This document shows, in pieces, positions 1 to 7,459 of a DNA stretch of 34,947 bases. The DNA is from Rickettsiales bacterium (GTDB lineage: Bacteria > Pseudomonadota > Alphaproteobacteria > Rickettsiales > SXRF01). Where the stretch lies: the NCBI GenBank assembly GCA_005792635.1, contig SXRF01000026.1, positions 1 to 34,947 on the forward strand, in the 5' to 3' direction. The notes beneath the pieces are model-generated. The model made no database searches. It worked only from the letters and a program-made list of their open reading frames with translations, and had not been told where the DNA came from. The translations under genes were made by a program, and so were the position numbers. How positions within the stretch are numbered: position 1 is the first letter of the stretch; every line of letters begins with the position of its first letter.

Positions 1-35
1 CTGGTCGCTGGTCGCTGTACGCTGGTCGCTGGTCG
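1..35. repeat. Tandem heptamer repeat, five units
   Basis: Five consecutive 7-bp units of CTGGTCG start at base 1; the third unit reads CTGTACG. The array is cut by the window edge, so its true length is unknown. It lies just downstream of the Tim44-like gene, which is read toward it. No function is evident. A similar short-unit low-complexity element, folded as a hairpin, lies on the other side of that gene at 815-877. Confidence 0.7.
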
Positions 36-77
36 CCATTTTACTGCCCTCATTTTCAAGATTCCTTACCATCAAAC

Positions 78-797
78 TCATGTCTCAATAATTTTCCAGT
101 TTGGATTTTTGGAAGTGGTGTCGCGCTCAAAAACCCACTCATCGCGCACATGCACAGTATCAGACGGATCGCCACTGATGATTTTTCCTGATTTATCCCG
201 CTCTAGAGTCACCTGTTCGCTTTCAAAATGCACCGCAATCCGCGCCATATTTGCGTTCAGTCGCGCACTTAGAATTTCCTTGGGAGCAACGGCAAGAAGC
301 GTGGTGTCATGCAGGGTTTCCTGCTTTTCCCGCGCTTCAATATCACGAATAAAATCATCGTATAATTCCTTGGACAGCAACATTTCCAGAGTTGGCTTGT
401 CGCCCTTGGCAAAAGCGTCGAATACCATCTCAAACGCCATTTTCGCACCATTTAGGAAAGTGGTGGCGTTAAACGCAGGGTCTTTGGTTTTTATTTCGGC
501 AATATCGGCGGCAAGCGGGCTGCCCTCAAGACTTGCAGCAACTGGGTCATGCTCATTTTCTGGCTTATTTGCGCGTGGTTTTAGAGTTTTTTCCACTAGC
601 TGAATAATTGGATCTGATTTTCTGGGATCAGGTTTTTTTATGTCTGGATTTTGATTTTTATCATCAAGTTTCGGCGGAAAAATCGTTGGATCGCCGTCCA
701 TTTTCTGCCCGAGTACGCTACGCAAACGCAGCAATATAAAACCAGCAATCAGTGCCAGAATTATAATATCACCAAAAGGGAAGCCAGATTCATTCAT
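78..797 (-). CDS. Tim44-like domain membrane protein
   Basis: 239 residues. One N-terminal membrane segment (about residues 9-24) is followed by a charged, proline-rich linker (about 40-95) and a C-terminal Tim44-like domain (about 108-238), which includes the stretch FLNGAKMAFEMVFDAFAKGD and ends in WKIIET. Alphaproteobacterial Tim44-domain proteins are inner-membrane proteins related to the mitochondrial import motor subunit; their exact bacterial role is poorly defined. The ATG at 795-797 is preceded by GAGG about 8 nt upstream, which supports the start. The usual alphaproteobacterial neighbours (secB, fxsA, mltA) may lie beyond the left edge. The gene is flanked by short-unit repeats on both sides. 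The family assignment is fairly sure; the function is inferred from the family. Confidence 0.8.
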   Translation of the reverse strand: MNESGFPFGDIIILALIAGFILLRLRSVLGQKMDGDPTIFPPKLDDKNQNPDIKKPDPRKSDPIIQLVEKTLKPRANKPENEHDPVAASLEGSPLAADIAEIKTKDPAFNATTFLNGAKMAFEMVFDAFAKGDKPTLEMLLSKELYDDFIRDIEAREKQETLHDTTLLAVAPKEILSARLNANMARIAVHFESEQVTLERDKSGKIISGDPSDTVHVRDEWVFERDTTSKNPNWKIIET

Positions 798-814
798 AGT
801 TATTACCTCGTAAA

Positions 815-877
815 TTCGTAGATCGTAGTCCGTAGACCGCGTAGCTACTTAACGAACTACGGACTACGATCTACGAA
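815..877. repeat. Perfect 21-bp inverted repeat, long hairpin
   Basis: Bases 815-835 and 857-877 are perfect reverse complements (21 bp) around a 21-nt loop. Each arm is itself built from repeats of a CGTAG-like unit. The hairpin lies between the minus-strand nitronate-monooxygenase-like gene (starting at 2318, ending at 891) and the start of the Tim44-like gene. It could act as a terminator for the former, but it has no T-tract, so it may instead be a dispersed repeat. Confidence 0.75.
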
Positions 878-890
878 CTACGATACTAAA

Positions 891-2318
891 TCAATATCCC
901 GTCAAAATTCTATCCACCAACTCTTTGATGGTTGGCACAAAGCCATTCGCATAAAATGGGTCGGATTTGAATTTATAGGCATTATGCCCAGAGAACATCA
1001 GCTGCGTATCCACAGGCTCGCCAAGAATAATATCCTGCAAGGTTTTCTGGATACAGAAGCTGCGCGGGTCAGCGCGTTTTCCTGTGCTGAAATCATCATG
1101 GTCTTTCCAATTGGAAAAGCGGCAATGCGACAAGCAGCCCATGCAATCAATTTGGTCTTTGATGATTTCCGCGGCCTTTTCTGGCGTTACAAAAATAAAG
1201 CTGGAATCTGGCGTGCGGATAGTTTCTACAAAACCCTGTTCCTGCCAAGCATCGGTTCGCGCCACATCATCAGGCTGAATAAACACCACGCGCCCGCGCT
1301 TGCCAATCGTCAGCGGTTCGGAAAACAAGCCTTCCTGTTCAGTGCGATATTCAATTTGTCGCTCGCTACGACCGCGCAGTTCTTTGATAAAACTGTTATT
1401 CACCCCTGAAGAATAAAAACCTGTTGGGCTGAACTGATTGAGGAAAACATCACCCTCTTCCAGCTCCATAAGTTTTTTCTTCCAATCAGCGGACACAGGG
1501 CTTTCCTTGGTGAGTAACGGTCGCGTTCCAAACTGAAAAGCAATCTGCCCGATTTCTGGATTGTCCAGCCAATGCTCCCAGTCCTTCAAATGCCACGCAC
1601 CACCCGCCATAATAATCGGCTTATCCTGCAAGCCGTAGCTATTCATCACTTTACGAAGCTCGGCAACCCTAGGATATGGATCTTGTGGAGAATTTGGGTC
1701 TTCGGCATTGGAAAGCCCATTATGCCCACCAGCCAACCACGGATCTTCATAAACCACGCTGCCCAGCCACTGCGGAGTTTTGCTATAGGCTCGTTTCCAC
1801 AAAGCATTAAACGCCCGCGCCGAAGAAATAATCGGGTGGTAATACACGCCATAACTCGCTGCTAAATCACCAAGGCGATAAGGCATCCCCGCACCGCAAG
1901 TAACGCCATGAACCGCGCCTTTCGCGCCCTCAAGAATGCCCATAAGCACGCGCTCTGCGCCGCCCATTTCCCACAAAACATTAACATGGATACGCCCATT
2001 ATCGCCAGCGATTTCACGAGCGATTTTCGCCTGTGTGATACCACCGCGAATGCTTTGCTCCACCAGCTCTTCATGTTTTTCTCGCCGCGTTTTCGCGTGA
2101 TATTGATAGGGTACAACCTTGCCATTTTCATCGTAATACTGCGCGTTCACGCCAGAAAATGTGCCAACTGCACCAGCAGCAGCGAATGCACCCGCACTCG
2201 CGCCATTGCTCGCGCCGATGCCTTTGCCACCTTCAATAATCGGGTGGACTTCCTTGCCTGAAACAATCACAGGTTTTAATTTTTGGCGAAAAGCCGATAT
2301 ATTGCTAGAGTCTGACAA
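891..2318 (-). CDS. Nitronate monooxygenase / 2-nitropropane dioxygenase-like FMN protein
   Basis: 475 residues, longer than the usual 320-350 of the family. A TIM-barrel FMN enzyme of the NMO/2-nitropropane dioxygenase superfamily is suggested by the segments INVLW-like (HVNVLWEMGG), GVTCGAGMP, PIIMAGGAWHLKDWEHWL and IGQIAFQFGTRPLLT. The GG and FGTRP motifs are typical phosphate-binding parts of the barrel. A C-terminal extension holds a cysteine cluster (CMGCLSHC) that could bind metal. The only plausible start is a TTG at 2316-2318, preceded by a purine-rich AGAAAG; an in-frame stop lies just upstream. Such enzymes oxidise nitronates or act as related flavin reductases/oxygenases; the substrate here is unknown. 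The gene stands alone, divergent from the membrane-protein operon at 2490. Confidence 0.72.
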   Translation of the reverse strand: MSDSSNISAFRQKLKPVIVSGKEVHPIIEGGKGIGASNGASAGAFAAAGAVGTFSGVNAQYYDENGKVVPYQYHAKTRREKHEELVEQSIRGGITQAKIAREIAGDNGRIHVNVLWEMGGAERVLMGILEGAKGAVHGVTCGAGMPYRLGDLAASYGVYYHPIISSARAFNALWKRAYSKTPQWLGSVVYEDPWLAGGHNGLSNAEDPNSPQDPYPRVAELRKVMNSYGLQDKPIIMAGGAWHLKDWEHWLDNPEIGQIAFQFGTRPLLTKESPVSADWKKKLMELEEGDVFLNQFSPTGFYSSGVNNSFIKELRGRSERQIEYRTEQEGLFSEPLTIGKRGRVVFIQPDDVARTDAWQEQGFVETIRTPDSSFIFVTPEKAAEIIKDQIDCMGCLSHCRFSNWKDHDDFSTGKRADPRSFCIQKTLQDIILGEPVDTQLMFSGHNAYKFKSDPFYANGFVPTIKELVDRILTGY

Positions 2319-2448
2319 TTTTATTCTTTCTGTTTTTTGTTAATGCAAAAGCGGATTATAGAGCTATAAAAATAGAACGCAAAGAAAAAACGCCAAAAAC
2401 CCTAAACACTTAAAACCGAAAGACTTGCAACAAAAATCTGTTATACAT

Positions 2449-2472
2449 AATTTCAACTAAAAATTTGAAATT
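2449..2472. promoter_or_regulatory. Inverted repeat upstream of the 2490 operon
   Basis: AATTTCAA (2449-2456) and TTGAAATT (2465-2472) form a perfect 8-bp inverted repeat with an 8-nt spacer, ending 17 nt before the ATG at 2490. It could be an operator or part of the 5' leader of the operon. The region is AT-rich, so chance is possible. Confidence 0.35.
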
Positions 2473-2489
2473 AGGTATATTAAAATCTT

Positions 2490-4661
2490 ATGATTAAATT
2501 TAATTCAGCAACTTTGGGTTTTAAGCTATGCGGCTTGTCTTTGCTGTGCCTATTGCTTTTCCTGTTTATTTTTGCACTGCCGCCATTTCAGGCTGGAACT
2601 TGGTTTAACACTGAGCCAGCGATGCTTGCTATGTTTATTCTGGCAGCTTTGTGTTCTTTGTGGCTGGGTGAAGGCATTTGGCGTGGCTTCCTTGTGATTG
2701 AACGACCAATCCACCCGCTGGTTTATGGCTTGCTGGCATGGGCGGGCTTGCAATTTCTGACACTGCCGTTTGCCGCAAATCCCTATCGTTCGTGGCTAGG
2801 CGTTCCGCAAACTGGCGAAGGCGCAGCGTGGCAGATTATGCTCGTATTATTCACCTTCCTTGCTATGCCATTATGGGAAGCGGCAATCCATAAAAAAATC
2901 CTGTTGCTAGTGGGCTTGGCTAGCCTGTGTATTATGACCTATCTGCATTTTGACCTCGGGGTTTTTTGCGCTAAATACGCGAATTATACTGAAAATAATG
3001 TTGATACCCCTGCTAATTTTCCTGATTATCTGGCCTTTATTGCTGCGTTTTTATGGCTTGCATACGCTAGCGTTCCCAGCATACGAACACCTGCCCGCCA
3101 TTTCTGGATGGTAACCATCTGCTCATTTGCTATTTTCACCACCTCCAACCACACAGCTAGCCTGTTCATCTTCCCCATGTTAATTGCTATGGGAATTGCA
3201 TTATTATCACAACTCGCGCGGCGCAAATTATACTGGCTAACCTTCATCATAAAACAACGAAAACTATGGAAAATTCTGGCAATAGCTGGAATATTTCTGC
3301 CGCTTTCTTTTGTCGCCATCAGCCAGCAACCAGATTTTTTCCCTTGCAAGAACGAATCCTTTGCTTCACGGGCAGTATTTAATCAAGCCGCCATTTCAGC
3401 AATCATCCAAGAACCACATAGACTGATTACGGGTACGGGATGGGGTGGCTTTAGCAGTGACATGTTCAAATATGGCATGGTGGATGGGCTATACGGCTTT
3501 AAGGGTGGAATATATCAGCCAAACTGTATGTGGCTTGCGGGAACTGTTTTCCACCCACACAACCAAGGAATGGCGGCACTCCTTGCCACAGGTTTTATTG
3601 GATTTGCAGTATTTATGCTGCTGCCGATACTGGCTTTTTTGCCGCTCCGTAGGTCGTTATTTTGGTGGTGCGTTCCCGTATTAATTGGCATTAGTGCGGT
3701 GGGGGCTTTGTGGTTTGCCTTGCCACAAGTTTTGCCCTTTCAAGCACTAGCCTTTGCGGCTTTATGCGCGGGACGAAAAGCCTGTGGCTGGCAAACCATG
3801 CCAACTCCAAAATTCTTTAGAGCCTGTTTAGAATCTCGCTGTAGCGTAACAAAAAAGCGAAGCTTTTCAAGAATTTTACCGCAGTGTACACGCAAGTACA
3901 TGAGGACAAAATTTTTGAAAAGCAAAGCGTTTTGTAGCTACAGTAGAGATTATAAACAGGCTCTTACCGCGATATTTGCTATATTTTTTGTGTTATTTGC
4001 CGCTAGTGCTTACGAACAAAAACAGATTATTTCTTATGGTGAACGCTTGGCATATATTATGGGCGAAGATCCAAATCAGGTGGATATTGTCGAGTGGCTA
4101 GCGCAGGATATTTCGCGTGGCAGCGACAGCTTTATAACAGCAGCGCAACATTATGCGGGAATGTTTGCCGACAAAGCAAATTCGGGAATGCTCACCGACA
4201 GGGACAAAGACTGGTATCGCAATTTTCTGGAAACTACCAAGATAGCGGCGAGCGATAATAATGCCGATATTCGTTTTGCAAAACTGGAAGTTGAGCTTTC
4301 TATGCTGCCTTTTCGCCTCATGCAAAAATCGCCTCTGGATGTTTTGAAGCCACAAATAAAAGAGCATCTAGCGGATGCCATTTTCCGTATTAGCGAAAAA
4401 GCTCCGCAGCGCGAGGATTTTATTGCGCCATTTCTGATGAGTTTAGATGGCTTTACGGGTGGAAATCTTGCAAAACAACAAGAAATATTGGAAAAAATTA
4501 TCTCCATAGCCCCAAATCATCGTAGCGCATTATGGCTGCTTGGTGGTATATATCAACATTCACCAGCAACCATTAAGCAAGGCACAGAGATGAAAACTCG
4601 CGCTGGCATACTTGGCGTTGAGCGAGTTTTCCCAGTCACCAAGCAGGAATTAAACGAATAA
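2490..4661 (+). CDS. O-antigen ligase/polymerase-like multispanning membrane protein
   Basis: 723 residues. About ten membrane segments fill the first 440 residues, followed by one more near residues 494-510 and a soluble helical C-terminal part (about 515-723) that ends in a TPR-like segment (HRSALWLLGGIY). A large loop before the last membrane pair contains HPHNQGMAALLATGFIGF, resembling the conserved loop of Wzy_C/O-antigen ligase proteins. Such proteins join or polymerise surface glycans in the inner membrane. Residues about 444-491 are encoded by a 144-bp palindromic element and form an Arg/Lys/Cys/Ser-rich stretch unlike the rest. The element is a multiple of three and leaves the frame open. 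The stop codon overlaps the prmA start (TAATG), so the genes are coupled. The ligase versus polymerase role and the glycan are unknown. Confidence 0.68.
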   Translation: MIKFNSATLGFKLCGLSLLCLLLFLFIFALPPFQAGTWFNTEPAMLAMFILAALCSLWLGEGIWRGFLVIERPIHPLVYGLLAWAGLQFLTLPFAANPYRSWLGVPQTGEGAAWQIMLVLFTFLAMPLWEAAIHKKILLLVGLASLCIMTYLHFDLGVFCAKYANYTENNVDTPANFPDYLAFIAAFLWLAYASVPSIRTPARHFWMVTICSFAIFTTSNHTASLFIFPMLIAMGIALLSQLARRKLYWLTFIIKQRKLWKILAIAGIFLPLSFVAISQQPDFFPCKNESFASRAVFNQAAISAIIQEPHRLITGTGWGGFSSDMFKYGMVDGLYGFKGGIYQPNCMWLAGTVFHPHNQGMAALLATGFIGFAVFMLLPILAFLPLRRSLFWWCVPVLIGISAVGALWFALPQVLPFQALAFAALCAGRKACGWQTMPTPKFFRACLESRCSVTKKRSFSRILPQCTRKYMRTKFLKSKAFCSYSRDYKQALTAIFAIFFVLFAASAYEQKQIISYGERLAYIMGEDPNQVDIVEWLAQDISRGSDSFITAAQHYAGMFADKANSGMLTDRDKDWYRNFLETTKIAASDNNADIRFAKLEVELSMLPFRLMQKSPLDVLKPQIKEHLADAIFRISEKAPQREDFIAPFLMSLDGFTGGNLAKQQEILEKIISIAPNHRSALWLLGGIYQHSPATIKQGTEMKTRAGILGVERVFPVTKQELNE
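3819..3964. repeat. Palindromic element inserted in frame in a coding gene (RPE-like)
   Basis: Terminal inverted repeats AGAGCCTGTTTA and TAAACAGGCTCT (12 bp, perfect) bound an imperfect palindrome. Inner arms GCTTTTCAAGAATTTT and AAAATTTTTGAAAAGC also pair, and the tip GCAGTGTAC...GTACATGAG resembles the tips of the elements at 30100 and 33129. TTA lies directly outside GAGCC and GGCTC on both sides and could be a 3-bp target duplication, giving a net insertion of 147 bp, or 49 codons. The element carries no stop in the host frame. In layout it matches Rickettsia palindromic elements found inside protein genes; identity with a named family is not claimed. Confidence 0.85.
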
Positions 4662-5566
4662 TGAAAAAAATATTTGAACAAAACCCATTTGTACAACGGG
4701 CGATTTATTGGCAGCTATTATTCACCCTGCCCGCCGCCGCAGTTGGCACGGCGGAAGATGCTTTTTCCGACATAGCAACTTCAGTTTCTAATTTTGAGAC
4801 GGATGAGGAAAACGGAATTTGGAGCTTTGAGCTGATTTTTGATGCCAAGCCAGATATGGAAGATATAAACCGCCGTTTATTCGTTATTTCCGAGCTGCAT
4901 GGCGTTGCAACACCTGTGCCGTCACTCGCACAATTACAACAAGAAGACTGGCTATCGCAAGTTGCCCGCGATTTTCCACCGCTGGCGATTGGGCGGTTTT
5001 TTGTGCATGGGGCGCATGTAATGGAAAAACCACGGGCGGGCAGCATCGCCATTCAGGTGGACGCAGGGGCAGCCTTCGGCTCAGGCGAACACGGCACAAC
5101 TCGCTGCTGCCTTCAGGCTTTAGAGTGGCTTTCACATTCGCGCAAATTCAGAAATATTCTGGATATGGGGACAGGTTCAGGGATTTTGGCAATCGCCGCC
5201 GCGCATCTTTGGAAAACCAATATTCTCGCGGTGGATTTAGACCCTGTTTCTGTGCGTGTCACGCAGGATAACAACCGCATTAACCGCGTGCAGAAATTCA
5301 TAAATACTGGCGTTTCTGATGGCTATAGCAGCGCACAGGTGCAGCGCGGCGCGAAGTATGATTTGATAATCGCCAATATCCTCGCCCGCCCGCTAATTGC
5401 TTTTGCCAAAGATTTAAGCGAAAATCTGGCGGAAGGTGGGGTGGCGGTGCTTTCAGGGCTGTTAGTTTCGCAGAGCAAACATGTTCTAGCCGCCCACCGA
5501 ATGCACGGGCTGTCGCTAAAGCGCAAATTTGTGTATCATGATTGGTGTACGCTGGTGATTGGATAA
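4661..5566 (+). CDS. prmA: Ribosomal protein L11 methyltransferase
   Basis: 301 residues, the usual size. PrmA transfers methyl groups from S-adenosylmethionine to lysines and the N-terminus of ribosomal protein L11 in the cytoplasm. The conserved AFGSGEHGTTR motif (about residue 145), the AdoMet-binding motif ILDMGTGSGILAIAAAH (about 166-182) followed by the acidic end of the next strand (AVDLDP), and the ANILARPL motif (about 237-244; family NILA) are all present. The ATG overlaps the stop of the upstream membrane-protein gene by one base, and only 3 nt separate its stop from the aminopeptidase P start, so it sits in the middle of a three-gene operon. The N-terminal domain is diverged but of normal length. 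Confidence 0.95.
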   Translation: MKKIFEQNPFVQRAIYWQLLFTLPAAAVGTAEDAFSDIATSVSNFETDEENGIWSFELIFDAKPDMEDINRRLFVISELHGVATPVPSLAQLQQEDWLSQVARDFPPLAIGRFFVHGAHVMEKPRAGSIAIQVDAGAAFGSGEHGTTRCCLQALEWLSHSRKFRNILDMGTGSGILAIAAAHLWKTNILAVDLDPVSVRVTQDNNRINRVQKFINTGVSDGYSSAQVQRGAKYDLIIANILARPLIAFAKDLSENLAEGGVAVLSGLLVSQSKHVLAAHRMHGLSLKRKFVYHDWCTLVIG

Positions 5567-5569
5567 AAT

Positions 5570-7237
5570 ATGACCGAAAAATTAAAAAGCTTGCGCGAAT
5601 TACTGGTGAAAAACGGCATGGATTCTTGGTTGCAACCTGTGCATGACGAGTGGTTTGGGGAATATCCACCTGCTTGCAATCGGCGGGTGGAGTGGATTTC
5701 GGGCTTTTCTGGCTCGGCGGGTTTGGCTATTATTGGGCTTGGAAAAGCGGTGTTGCTGACTGATGGGCGATACACATTGCAAGCGCGGTCGCAAGTGCCA
5801 GCAGAGTTTGAAGTGCAAAATAGCGGGGATATTTCCGCGCAAAAATGGCTTGCGGGTAATTTGCCAAACAGTGCGCGGGTGGGCTATGACCCAAAGCTTT
5901 ACACGCTGGTGATGCTGGAAAAACTTACTTGTCACACCTCACTTGTTGCGGGGTCTGGATTTACTTTAATACCTGCCGAAAACCTGATTGACCAATTATG
6001 GCATGATAGACCGCCCGCACCAGCCACAAAAGTTTTCGAGCATGATATAAAATATGCGGGCGAAAGCGCAGATAGCAAAAAAAAGCGCGTTGCTGAAATC
6101 ATTAAAAAATCTGGTGCGGATGCGGCTTTTTTGAGTGCGCCCGAAAGCATTTGCTGGCTGCTGAATATACGCGCCCGCGACACGGAAAACACTCCGCTCC
6201 ACCTCGCACGGGCGATTATTGACGCGCAAGGTAATGTTGAATTTTTCAAAGATGATGCAAGGAAATTTGCTGGCAAAAAAATGTTGTTTTCGCCGCAAAA
6301 CACCAGCGTGTTTATCGCTGATTTATTGGAAAAAGCTGGCGTTATTTTGCAAAGCGGCGAAGACCCTTGCACCTTGCTCAAAGCCATAAAAAACTCGGTG
6401 GAAATTGCTGGTATCCGCCGCGCCCACATTCGCGATGGGGCAGCGGTTACCAAGCTTTTATATTGGTTGGCGCAGCAAAAAAATATCAGCGAGCTAGAGG
6501 TGGTGGATAAAATTCTGGAGTTTCGTAAGTCCCAAGAAAATTTTCTCGAGCCGAGCTTTGATACTATTGCGGGCAGCGGCGCAAATGGCGCAATCGTGCA
6601 TTATCGAGCCACCGAAGCAAGTAACCGAATTTTGCAAAATGGCGAGTTGTTTTTGCTGGATTCTGGCGGGCAGTATTTTGACGGAACAACCGATATAACC
6701 CGCACCATCGCCATTGGTGAGCCATCTGCTGAACATAAAAAACGCTTTACGCAGGTACTAAAAGGGCATATCGCCATCGCCACCGCCATTTTCCCAGAAG
6801 GAACGCAAGGCTCACAACTCGACGCATTAGCTCGCCAATATCTGTGGCATGACGGGTTAGATTACGACCATGGCACAGGGCATGGTGTTGGCTGTTTCCT
6901 TGGTGTACATGAAGGGCCGCAGCGCATCAGCAAACGCGGTGGGGACGCGGCTCTTGTGGCGGGCATGGTGATTTCCAACGAACCGGGGTATTACAAGGCT
7001 GGAGAATATGGCATCCGCATTGAAAATCTGGTGACAGTTGTTCCCGCTGGCGAAAAATTCCTGAAATTTGAAACACTTACCTGCGCACCAATTGACCTGC
7101 GGCTAGTTGATTTTTCGTTGCTCACCGACGCAGAAAAAACTTGGCTAAACGACTATCACCAATGGGTCACCGCAGAGCTAAGCCCATATTTAAGCGAACA
7201 AGAACAAGCTTGGATTGGACACTTAAAGCAGGCGTGA
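5570..7237 (+). CDS. pepP: Xaa-Pro aminopeptidase (aminopeptidase P, M24B)
   Basis: 555 residues, matching the long three-domain aminopeptidase P form. It removes an N-terminal residue that precedes proline, using two metal ions. Two creatinase-like N-terminal domains (about 1-310) precede the pita-bread catalytic domain. Metal-ligand motifs are visible in order: LLDSGGQYFDGTTDITRT (two Asp, about 362-379), HGTGHGVG (His, about 433-440), SNEPGYY (Glu, about 467) and GIRIENL (Glu, about 482). A short C-terminal extension rich in aromatic residues ends in WIGHLKQA, as in the eukaryote-like/long bacterial forms. It is the last gene of the operon with prmA; the ATG is 3 nt after the prmA stop. 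An 18-bp perfect palindrome follows about 55 nt after its stop. Confidence 0.93.
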   Translation: MTEKLKSLRELLVKNGMDSWLQPVHDEWFGEYPPACNRRVEWISGFSGSAGLAIIGLGKAVLLTDGRYTLQARSQVPAEFEVQNSGDISAQKWLAGNLPNSARVGYDPKLYTLVMLEKLTCHTSLVAGSGFTLIPAENLIDQLWHDRPPAPATKVFEHDIKYAGESADSKKKRVAEIIKKSGADAAFLSAPESICWLLNIRARDTENTPLHLARAIIDAQGNVEFFKDDARKFAGKKMLFSPQNTSVFIADLLEKAGVILQSGEDPCTLLKAIKNSVEIAGIRRAHIRDGAAVTKLLYWLAQQKNISELEVVDKILEFRKSQENFLEPSFDTIAGSGANGAIVHYRATEASNRILQNGELFLLDSGGQYFDGTTDITRTIAIGEPSAEHKKRFTQVLKGHIAIATAIFPEGTQGSQLDALARQYLWHDGLDYDHGTGHGVGCFLGVHEGPQRISKRGGDAALVAGMVISNEPGYYKAGEYGIRIENLVTVVPAGEKFLKFETLTCAPIDLRLVDFSLLTDAEKTWLNDYHQWVTAELSPYLSEQEQAWIGHLKQA

Positions 7238-7274
7238 CACAATATGTTGGAATATAAGAATTTTTAATTGAAAA

Positions 7275-7287
7275 TGGTGGAGGGAAC
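7275..7287. other. Candidate left attachment site of the island
   Basis: TGGTGGAGG at 7275-7283 repeats the 3' end of the tRNA-Ala gene (TGGTGGAGG at 15983-15991, same orientation); 11 of 13 bases match when extended. This is what insertion of the island into the tRNA 3' end would leave. The match is short. An alternative short repeat, AGTGGTC, occurs at 7326-7332 and 15976-15982, so the exact crossover is unsettled. Confidence 0.35.
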
Positions 7288-7290
7288 GCA

Positions 7291-7308
7291 AAACTTTTCG
7301 AAAAGTTT
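7291..7308. repeat. Perfect 18-bp palindrome
   Basis: AAACTTTTCGAAAAGTTT reads identically on both strands. It lies between the pepP stop and the KAP gene stop, so it could terminate either convergent gene or belong to the left end of the island. Its core TTTTCGAAAA recurs at 15915-15924 near the right end. It has no long T-tract. Confidence 0.55.
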
Positions 7309-7459
7309 CTTTGATACCCTTCAACAGTGGTCAGAGGCACTAAATTACAGGCTTTCCAGCGAAAATCAAGCTGAATAGGCAGTCAACCTTTTCCATTTTA
7401 CAAGGATATTAACCACCAAACAAAAACCGAATATATAATAGATAGCCAAATGTGGAAAT

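Noticed and set aside
1-35. Possible CRISPR array
   Set aside because: The units are 7 bp and directly adjacent, with no spacers and no cas genes nearby.
109-603. 164-residue plus-strand frame
   Set aside because: It is antisense to the Tim44-like gene, Ser/Arg-rich and without a ribosome site.
7275-7287. Second, truncated tRNA gene at the left end of the island
   Set aside because: Only about 9-13 bases match the tRNA 3' end; no T arm or anticodon arm can be folded, so it is treated as a possible attachment site only.
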